Of a stretch of DNA of 7,570 nucleotides, positions 1 through 4,332 are shown piece by piece; the stretch's first letter is position 1; every line of letters starts with the position of its first letter. The translations under genes and the position numbers were made by a program. Location of the stretch: NCBI GenBank assembly GCA_024697705.1, contig JAILFF010000071.1, forward strand, positions 1-7,570, written 5' to 3'. The notes below the pieces were generated by a model, which saw only the letters and a program-made list of their open reading frames with translations, was not told where the DNA came from and searched no databases. The DNA comes from Ruminococcus sp. Its GTDB lineage: Bacteria > Bacillota > Clostridia > Oscillospirales > Ruminococcaceae.

Positions 1-174
1 ACAAGCTCCGCGGAGGACAAGCCCGTTGACATCGCCGAGCCCGACGAAGGTCGGACAGACGGCTTTGAAGTTGACACTGCGGCTGACGATGACGGCGACA
101 CCTTTGCCGACGAGGGCGGCATCGAGGAATTTGACGAGTACGAAATAACGACCGAAACAGAGGATACCGAATAA
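1..174 (+). CDS. 3' end of an unknown gene with a highly acidic C-terminal tail (5' partial)
   Basis: Frame 1 is open from the window edge to a TAA at 172-174, giving the last 57 residues. Of these, 24 are Asp or Glu (12 each) and only two are basic (K7, R18). Runs such as DDDGD and a TTETEDTE end suggest a disordered acidic tail. The stop lies 26 bases before the lipoprotein start, with a ribosome site and no promoter or terminator in the gap, so the two genes are probably co-transcribed. No family is recognisable from this piece and no membrane segment or domain is visible. It may belong to the same rSAM/lipoprotein locus, but only its position supports that. Confidence 0.7.
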   Translation, partial: TSSAEDKPVDIAEPDEGRTDGFEVDTAADDDGDTFADEGGIEEFDEYEITTETEDTE

Positions 175-186
175 AACCGCCCCCAC

Positions 187-192
187 GGAGGA
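187..192 (+). promoter_or_regulatory. Ribosome binding site of the lipoprotein gene
   Basis: GGAGGA ends 8 bases before the ATG at 201. It fixes that start over the out-of-frame ATG at 193. Confidence 0.8.
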
Positions 193-200
193 ATGTTATT

Positions 201-770
201 ATGAAGAAAACCAAAAAGACCATGCTTATCGCGGCGATACTCACTGCCGCCGCGGGACTCGGCGCCTGCAAGCTGCCGGGAGATCACGAACAGAATGTTT
301 ACGGACCGCCGCCCGATTTTTCCGAGGTGACTTCCGAAACGACAGCCGCCGATTCTTCCGAAGCCGAAACGTCCGAGACCACCGCCGCGCCCGAAACTTC
401 CGCCGCGACCACCACCACTAAAAAGAAGAAGAAAAAGACCACCACCGCCAAGCCGACGGAGACCACCACTGCCGCCGAATCGGCTGCGACCGAGCAGGTG
501 ACGACCAAGGAGACCAAGCCGACCATCACCACTCAGCCGACGGGCGTTACCACGAACATTCCCGAAACGGCGATCGAGATATACGATCCCAATACCACCA
601 CCGAGTCGGCGACCACTCCCACCGAAACGAGTATAACCGAAAATATTCCCACCCTGGAGGATCCAGACGGCGATACCACGGTCTCGATCCCCGATCTCAG
701 CCCGACCGACTCCGAACCCGTAGCAGTTTACGGTCCTCCCGAATTTTTTGCGGGTAACGCACAGCCATGA
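201..770 (+). CDS. Thr-rich lipoprotein with two VYGPP motifs, probable partner/substrate of the adjacent radical SAM enzyme
   Basis: This 189-residue protein has a lipoprotein signal: basic MKKTKK, a hydrophobic stretch at about 8-20, and the lipobox LGAC with Cys23. It should be lipidated and anchored outside the membrane. Right after the lipid Cys comes VYGPPPDF (33-40). A long low-complexity part rich in Thr, Glu, Ala and Pro follows (about 41-172), including a run of six Lys (74-79). VYGPPEFF (176-183) stands six residues from the end. No folded domain is evident. The two motifs use different synonymous codons, which suggests they are kept at the protein level. The stop overlaps the radical SAM start (ATGA), so the two are translationally coupled. 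From memory, lipoproteins of the rSAM/lipoprotein system carry a Tyr-Gly-x-Pro motif just after the lipid Cys, which fits. That this protein is the enzyme's substrate is inference. Confidence 0.88.
   Translation: MKKTKKTMLIAAILTAAAGLGACKLPGDHEQNVYGPPPDFSEVTSETTAADSSEAETSETTAAPETSAATTTTKKKKKKTTTAKPTETTTAAESAATEQVTTKETKPTITTQPTGVTTNIPETAIEIYDPNTTTESATTPTETSITENIPTLEDPDGDTTVSIPDLSPTDSEPVAVYGPPEFFAGNAQP
297..320 (+). repeat. First copy of VYGPP motif (VYGPPPDF)
   Basis: Encodes residues 33-40 of the lipoprotein, ten residues after the lipidated Cys. The codons for Gly-Pro-Pro are GGA CCG CCG. Confidence 0.75.
726..749 (+). repeat. Second copy of VYGPP motif (VYGPPEFF)
   Basis: Encodes residues 176-183, close to the C-terminus. 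The codons for Gly-Pro-Pro are GGT CCT CCC, different from the first copy. This argues for conserved protein sequence rather than a recent DNA duplication. Confidence 0.75.
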
Positions 771-1840
771 TAGACGTTAATTTAAAGCTGAAAGGCATGG
801 ACGAGCTTGCCGAATACCGCCGCAGCCTGTTCAAAAACCCGCGCCTGCGCTATCTTTTTTTAGAGCTGACCTCCCGCTGCAACGAACGCTGTCTGCACTG
901 CGGAAGCAGCTGCGGGGACATCGTTCTCGACGAAATGCCCGCCGAAACGTATTACCGCTTTCTCGACGAGGTAAAAGCCGATCTCGGGACAGACGACAAA
1001 ATGCTCTGCATCACGGGCGGCGAGCCGCTGCTTCGGCGCGAGTTCTTCGATATCATGGGCTATGCGCATAAACTGGGCTTTTCATGGGGAATGACCTCGA
1101 ACGCCACGCTTATCACAAGAGAGGTCGCAGAGCGCCTGCGTGACGCGGGCATGGCGACTATCTCGGTGAGTATCGACGGGCTCGAACCGACCCACGACGC
1201 CTTCCGCCGCACGCCCGGCGGGTATAAGCTCGCCATGCGGGGGATAGAAAATCTGCTTGCGGTCGGCGGATTCAAGACCGTGCAGGTCACGACTGTTGTT
1301 ACGCATCAAAACATCGGCGAGCTTGACGCGCTTTTCGATATCTTCGACAAGATGGACATCGACTCGTGGCGCGTGATAGGTATCGAGCCGATGGGCAGAG
1401 CGCTTCAATATCCCGAACTGCTGCTGACCCCCGACGACCACCGCCGACTGATAAACTATATCCGCGACAAGCGCATGGCGGGCGAGCCTGTCTGCTACGG
1501 GTGCAGCCATTATCTGGGACTCGAATACGAACACGAGGTGCGCGACTGGTACTATTTCTGCCTGGCGGGGCTGTATACGGCAAGTATCACGGCGAACGGG
1601 GATATCATCGCGTGTCTCGACATCGAGCGCCGTCCCGAGCTTGTGCAGGGGAATATACTCCGCGACCGTTTCGGCGAAGTCTGGCGGAACGGATTCAAGG
1701 CGTTTCGGCGCGATCTTTCCGACGACTGCGAAAAATGCAGGAATTGTTCGGAGGTCGCGCATTGTCACGGGGATTCGTTCCATAGCTGGGATTTTGAGAA
1801 AAACGAACCGAGACTGTGCTTTAAGGATATACTTTGGTAA
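767..1840 (+). CDS. Radical SAM/SPASM enzyme, rSAM/lipoprotein system type
   Basis: This 357-residue protein has the radical SAM motif CxxxCxxC at Cys38, Cys42 and Cys45 (SRCNERCLHCG), with a further Cys49. These hold the [4Fe-4S] cluster that cleaves S-adenosylmethionine. GGEP lies at 84-87 and SVSIDG follows in the barrel. The C-terminal part has SPASM cysteines: Cys265-x12-Gly278-x4-Cys283, then Cys321, Cys324, Cys327, Cys333 and Cys351. These would bind auxiliary Fe-S clusters, as in peptide-modifying maturases. The stretch YGC-x-x-x-LG-x-EYE-x-x-VRD (about 244-260) and QGNI (294-297) match my memory of TIGR04133 enzymes, which are encoded beside a lipoprotein; I could not search. The start is chosen because its ATG overlaps the lipoprotein stop, and no strong ribosome site precedes it, so translation is probably coupled. 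The reaction is unknown; modification of the upstream lipoprotein is inferred. Confidence 0.92.
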   Translation: MIDVNLKLKGMDELAEYRRSLFKNPRLRYLFLELTSRCNERCLHCGSSCGDIVLDEMPAETYYRFLDEVKADLGTDDKMLCITGGEPLLRREFFDIMGYAHKLGFSWGMTSNATLITREVAERLRDAGMATISVSIDGLEPTHDAFRRTPGGYKLAMRGIENLLAVGGFKTVQVTTVVTHQNIGELDALFDIFDKMDIDSWRVIGIEPMGRALQYPELLLTPDDHRRLINYIRDKRMAGEPVCYGCSHYLGLEYEHEVRDWYYFCLAGLYTASITANGDIIACLDIERRPELVQGNILRDRFGEVWRNGFKAFRRDLSDDCEKCRNCSEVAHCHGDSFHSWDFEKNEPRLCFKDILW

Positions 1841-1853
1841 TGCAGATAACATA

Positions 1854-1891
1854 AACCACCCGATCGCTTGAATAGTATCGGGTGGTTTTTT
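1854..1891 (+). terminator. Rho-independent terminator after the lipoprotein/radical SAM unit
   Basis: The arm AACCACCCGAT (1854-1864) pairs perfectly with ATCGGGTGGTT (1877-1887) around a 12-base loop. The uninterrupted T run at 1886-1891 completes the terminator. It begins 13 bases after the radical SAM stop and separates this unit from the OhrR promoter. Confidence 0.93.
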
Positions 1892-2033
1892 GATGATATT
1901 ACCTTTATCAGAACGCAGCCCGAAAGCTCACCACTTCCGAATTATCCTGCGAAGCCTCATGTCAATGTCTGTCAATAGAAGCGTGGTATTTCTTATATTA
2001 TTGTGATATTTTCGTGAAATTTTCAATAACCTC
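1892..2033. other. Intergenic AT-rich stretch upstream of the OhrR promoter
   Basis: No gene is seen here. It contains a short direct repeat, GTCAAT at 1961-1966 and 1971-1976, ten bases apart. It also has a small inverted repeat, TGAAA-T-TTTCA at 2015-2025, just upstream of the -35 box. The AT-rich stretch at about 1988-2028 could act as an UP element. None of these has a known function from sequence alone. Confidence 0.4.
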
Positions 2034-2062
2034 TTGACAAACGAACTTATATTTGATACAAT
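2034..2062 (+). promoter_or_regulatory. Sigma-A-type promoter of the ohrR operon
   Basis: A perfect -35 box TTGACA (2034-2039) stands 17 bases before a near-perfect -10 box TACAAT (2057-2062). An extended -10 TG lies at 2054-2055. Transcription should start near 2069. No other promoter this good was seen before the plus-strand genes up to 5457. Confidence 0.92.
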
Positions 2063-2071
2063 ATAATTGTA
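2057..2071 (+). promoter_or_regulatory. Candidate OhrR operator overlapping the -10 box
   Basis: TACAATATAATTGTA is a perfect inverted repeat: TACAAT, ATA, ATTGTA. From memory, the OhrR operator core is TACAATT-n-AATTGTA; this matches 14 of 15 positions, counting the free centre. It covers the -10 box and the likely transcription start, where a bound repressor would block RNA polymerase. The next gene encodes an OhrR-like protein, so autorepression lifted by organic hydroperoxide is the expected mode. Confidence 0.8.
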
Positions 2072-2086
2072 CAAGAGATAAACCCG

Positions 2087-2092
2087 AGGAGG
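2087..2092 (+). promoter_or_regulatory. Ribosome binding site of ohrR
   Basis: A perfect AGGAGG ends 7 bases before the ATG at 2100 and supports that start. Confidence 0.85.
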
Positions 2093-2099
2093 ACTGCAC

Positions 2100-2564
2100 A
2101 TGGAATACGATTACCGCGAAGCTATGAAGCTCGATAATCAGCTTTGTTTCCCGATATATGCCGCGTCAAGGGTCATCACCTCGTTCTACACGCCGTATCT
2201 TAAACCGCTGGGGCTGACATATACGCAGTACATTTTGTTCCTTGTGCTGTGGGAGAAGGACGGGCTCACCATCGGCGAGATATGCAGGCGGCTGATGCTC
2301 GACAGCGGCACGCTTTCGCCGATACTCAAAAAGCTCCGCGATCATGGTTACATCGAAAAGCAGCAGAGCGCTTCCGACGAGCGTTCATTCATCATAACGC
2401 TTACCGACAAGGGCAGAGAGCTTCAGATAAAGGCGAAGGACATTCCCCTTCAGGTCGGGAGCTGTGTGAAGATGGCACCCGAAAAAGCCTTGCTGCTTCG
2501 CGATCTGCTGAAGGAATTTCTTGAAAACCGTAACGACGACTCGGACAATGCGAAAGGAGAATAA
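2100..2564 (+). CDS. ohrR: OhrR-type organic hydroperoxide-sensing repressor (MarR family)
   Basis: This 154-residue protein is full length for a MarR-family winged-helix repressor. The N-terminal LDNQLCF places the redox-sensing Cys at 16, equivalent to Cys15 of Bacillus subtilis OhrR. Tyr30 and Tyr41 sit at the spacing (+14, +25) of the two tyrosines known to contact that Cys. The recognition-helix region is DSGTLSPILKKL (68-79) and the wing ends in DER (93-95). Oxidation of the Cys by organic hydroperoxide would release the operator and induce the operon. Two more cysteines are present, Cys62 and Cys122. Cys122 lies 106 residues after Cys16, much like the resolving Cys of Xanthomonas-type two-Cys OhrR, so disulfide switching is plausible. 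It is followed 4 bases later by gpx, and a matching operator lies upstream. The closest alternative is a MarR regulator with a different ligand, which the Cys/Tyr set makes unlikely. Confidence 0.9.
   Translation: MEYDYREAMKLDNQLCFPIYAASRVITSFYTPYLKPLGLTYTQYILFLVLWEKDGLTIGEICRRLMLDSGTLSPILKKLRDHGYIEKQQSASDERSFIITLTDKGRELQIKAKDIPLQVGSCVKMAPEKALLLRDLLKEFLENRNDDSDNAKGE
2553..2560 (+). promoter_or_regulatory. Ribosome binding site that decides the gpx start
   Basis: AAAGGAGA, inside the last ohrR codons, lies 8 bases before the ATG at 2569. This supports 2569 over in-frame TTG or ATG codons further upstream (2521, 2548), which would add an unconserved extension overlapping ohrR. Confidence 0.8.
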
Positions 2565-2568
2565 ACCT

Positions 2569-3117
2569 ATGAAAACCGTTTATGATTTCACCGTAAAAGA
2601 CCGCAAGGGAGAAAATGTCAGCCTTGATCGCTACAAGGACAAGGTGCTGCTTATCGTGAACACCGCGACGGGCTGCGGATTTACTCCGCATTACGAGCCG
2701 CTCGAAGCGATGTACCGCGACCTGCGGGACAAGGGCTTTGAGATACTCGATTTCCCGTGCAATCAGTTCGCAAATCAGGCACCGGGCAGCGCCGACGAGA
2801 TACAGTCCTTCTGCAAGCTGAAATTCGGCACCGATTTCCCGCAGTTCGCTAAGATCGACGTGAACGGTGAGACCGCCGAACCGCTGTTCGGGTTCCTTGC
2901 GTCGGAAAAGCCCTTTGCGGGATTCGGCAAGGGACTAAAAAACGCCGCGCTGAACAAGTTCGCCGACATGAACAACAAGAAGTTCGGCGACAAGGCATAT
3001 ATCAAATGGAATTTCACCAAATTCCTGATCGGCAGGGACGGCACCGTTCTCGCAAGATTTGAACCTACCGACGATATGGCAGAGGTAAGAAAGGCAGTTG
3101 AACAATTACTGGGGTGA
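2569..3117 (+). CDS. gpx: Glutathione peroxidase family protein (probably thioredoxin-dependent)
   Basis: A complete 182-residue thioredoxin-fold peroxidase that reduces organic hydroperoxides and H2O2 in the cytoplasm. The peroxidatic Cys36 sits in NTATGCGFT (31-39), a cysteine form rather than selenocysteine. The other catalytic residues are visible: Gln70 in FPCNQF-x-x-Q, and Trp147-Asn148 in KWNFTKFL. Cys82 (SFCK) is where the resolving Cys of two-Cys, thioredoxin-using members lies, so thioredoxin is the more likely reductant than glutathione. It lies just after ohrR and just before the second radical SAM gene, overlapping neither with the starts chosen here. Induction by OhrR release is inferred from the shared promoter. 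Confidence 0.95.
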   Translation: MKTVYDFTVKDRKGENVSLDRYKDKVLLIVNTATGCGFTPHYEPLEAMYRDLRDKGFEILDFPCNQFANQAPGSADEIQSFCKLKFGTDFPQFAKIDVNGETAEPLFGFLASEKPFAGFGKGLKNAALNKFADMNNKKFGDKAYIKWNFTKFLIGRDGTVLARFEPTDDMAEVRKAVEQLLG

Positions 3118-3121
3118 TACT

Positions 3122-4213
3122 ATGTACGATAATTTTGATCTGCAAAACTATCTCACCGAGGGCGTGGAGCGCGTCGTTACCGAAGCGATAAAAGCCACCC
3201 TGAAAGACCCGAAGGAAAGCGCTTTCATGCTGAAATTCGCCGCCGCGAGCCGCGCCGCTTCAAAAAAACGCCGCAAGGCAGAGGACAGCGGCGAGCATAT
3301 CCCGCCTTTTCTTATCGCGAGCATAACGAGCAAATGCAATCTGCACTGCGCGGGGTGCTACTCCCGCTGCAATCACGCGACAATTGACAGCGAACCCGTT
3401 AAGCAGATGACCGACGACGAATGGCAGGCGGTCTTTGACGAAGCCGAACAGCTCGGTATCAGCTTTATACTGCTTGCGGGCGGCGAGCCCATGCTGCGGC
3501 GCGGCGTTATTGAAGCGGCGGGCAGGCGGCAGAATATGCTCTTCCCGATATTCACCAACGGCACATTCCTCGACGAAAGGTATCTTGAATTGTTCGACAA
3601 GTGCCGCAATCTTATTCCGATAATGAGCATCGAGGGCGACCGCGAACGCACCGACGAAAGGCGCGGCAAGGGCATCTATGACAAGCTTATCGCCAACATG
3701 GACGAGATAAAAAAGCGCGGGCTGATCTTCGGCGCTTCCGTGACGGTCACGACAAAGAATTACAAGGAAGTCACCTCGCGGGAGTTTCTCGGAAGCCTTT
3801 CGGAGCGCGGCTGCAAGGCGGTCATCTTCGTCGAGTACGTCCCCGTTACCGAAGAAAGCCGCGACCTCGCCCCGGGCGACGGCGAACGCGAATTCATGCA
3901 GAGCGAGATAAAACGGCTGAGGGAGACTCACCCCGAGATGGTCTATATCTCCTTCCCCGGCGACGAAAAAAGCTCGGGAGGCTGCGTGGCGGCGGGCAGA
4001 GGATTTTTCCACATCAATTCTCACGGCGGCGCGGAGCCTTGTCCGTTCTCGCCGTTCTCGGACGTAAACGTAAGAAACAGAACGCTTAAAGAAGCGATGA
4101 ACTCGCCGCTGTTCAGGAAGCTCCGCGAAGAGGGCTATCTCCTCGAAGACCACGACGGCGGCTGTATTCTCTACGAAAAAAGAGAGCTGATCGAGCAGCT
4201 TATCAAAGCATAA
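3122..4213 (+). CDS. Radical SAM protein with a short three-Cys C-terminal region, function unknown
   Basis: A 363-residue protein. A helical, Lys/Arg-rich N-terminal part (about 1-60) leads into IASITSKCNLHCAGCYSRC, with the SAM-cluster Cys at 72, 76 and 79 and an extra Cys83. GGEP lies at 120-123 and the barrel motif SIEGD follows. The C-terminus has Cys288-x13-Gly-x4-Cys307 and a lone Cys348 (GGC), a reduced SPASM/twitch-like set that might hold one auxiliary cluster. The start at 3122 is preferred because GGGGTGA (3111-3117) is well placed before it; an in-frame ATG at 3098 would overlap gpx by 20 bases. I recall similar proteins in many Clostridia but no assigned reaction. No precursor peptide with obvious Cys or repeat features is adjacent, apart from the basic 32-residue ORF downstream. 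Its place behind ohrR and gpx suggests a role under peroxide stress (inference). Confidence 0.9.
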   Translation: MYDNFDLQNYLTEGVERVVTEAIKATLKDPKESAFMLKFAAASRAASKKRRKAEDSGEHIPPFLIASITSKCNLHCAGCYSRCNHATIDSEPVKQMTDDEWQAVFDEAEQLGISFILLAGGEPMLRRGVIEAAGRRQNMLFPIFTNGTFLDERYLELFDKCRNLIPIMSIEGDRERTDERRGKGIYDKLIANMDEIKKRGLIFGASVTVTTKNYKEVTSREFLGSLSERGCKAVIFVEYVPVTEESRDLAPGDGEREFMQSEIKRLRETHPEMVYISFPGDEKSSGGCVAAGRGFFHINSHGGAEPCPFSPFSDVNVRNRTLKEAMNSPLFRKLREEGYLLEDHDGGCILYEKRELIEQLIKA

Positions 4214-4215
4214 AT

Positions 4216-4222
4216 AGGAGGA
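4216..4222 (+). promoter_or_regulatory. Strong ribosome binding site of the small ORF
   Basis: AGGAGGA ends 6 bases before the ATG at 4229, optimal in sequence and spacing. A second, out-of-frame ATG at 4233 lies 10 bases away and is a weaker match. Confidence 0.7.
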
Positions 4223-4264
4223 ATCACCATGAATGGCGCTCATAGATCAAGAGCCCGTGCCTCC
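4217..4264 (+). promoter_or_regulatory. Possible RNA hairpin masking the small-ORF ribosome site
   Basis: Three nested pairings can form. GGAGG (4217-4221) pairs with CCTCC (4260-4264). CAC (4225-4227) pairs with GTG (4257-4259). GG-c-GCTC (4235-4241) pairs with GAGCCC (4251-4256), with one bulged C and a 9-base loop. The Shine-Dalgarno would be paired and the start codon would sit mostly in a left-side bulge. This was read by eye without an energy calculation, and GC-rich sequence gives such pairings by chance fairly often. Confidence 0.35.
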
Positions 4265-4327
4265 CGCTCCCCGGCGGCACTTCCGGTGCGGAAGCCGACA
4301 GGAGTTAAGCCACAGGAAAGGTTGTAA
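4229..4327 (+). CDS. Small ORF of 32 codons, basic peptide or leader peptide, function unknown
   Basis: ATG to TAA encodes 32 residues starting MNGAHRSRARASRSP and ending KPQERL. It has six Arg, two Lys, one His and only one acidic residue. There is no Cys, no membrane segment and no recognisable motif. The case for translation is the AGGAGGA site at ideal spacing, a location filling the gap between the radical SAM gene and the exporter, and a stop 5 bases before the exporter ATG. The exporter's own ribosome site (AGGAAAGG, 4314-4321) lies inside the ORF, so its translation could be coupled to the small ORF. It may be a leader peptide, a small protein, or a chance ORF in a structured leader. 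An overlapping 42-codon ORF (4233-4361) is the alternative reading. Confidence 0.45.
   Translation: MNGAHRSRARASRSPAALPVRKPTGVKPQERL
4275..4297 (+). promoter_or_regulatory. GC-rich hairpin inside the small-ORF region
   Basis: CTTCC (4280-4284) pairs with GGAAG (4290-4294) around GGTGC, extended by CGG (4275-4277) with CCG (4295-4297) across a CA bulge. There is no T run, so it is not an intrinsic terminator. It may belong to a structured leader of the exporter gene. Confidence 0.3.
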
Positions 4328-4332
4328 GGATT

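Noticed and set aside
401..520. ACC/ACT-rich stretch as a microsatellite or CRISPR-like repeat
   Set aside because: It is irregular, in frame with Thr codons of the lipoprotein, and has no repeat-spacer order.
1082..1852. Long minus-strand ORF opposite the first radical SAM gene
   Set aside because: It is antisense to a clear gene, has no recognisable domain and no ribosome site; its openness follows from the codon use of the plus-strand gene.
1961..1976. GTCAAT direct repeat as a regulator site
   Set aside because: Only two 6-base copies, about 60 bases upstream of the -35 box; too short to support a claim.
2521..2568. Upstream starts for gpx (TTG at 2521, ATG at 2548)
   Set aside because: They overlap ohrR and add an unconserved extension; the ATG at 2569 has a good ribosome site and gives the normal family length.
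3098..3121. Upstream ATG for the second radical SAM gene
   Set aside because: It would overlap gpx by 20 bases and lacks a clear ribosome site; 3122 follows GGGGTGA at suitable spacing.
3260..4243. 327-codon minus-strand ORF opposite the second radical SAM gene
   Set aside because: The plus strand encodes intact radical SAM motifs; the antisense product looks like no family and is a shadow.
4214..4332. Known Mn2+, NiCo or cobalamin riboswitch before the exporter
   Set aside because: The conserved core sequences I know for these classes are not visible; only generic hairpins are.
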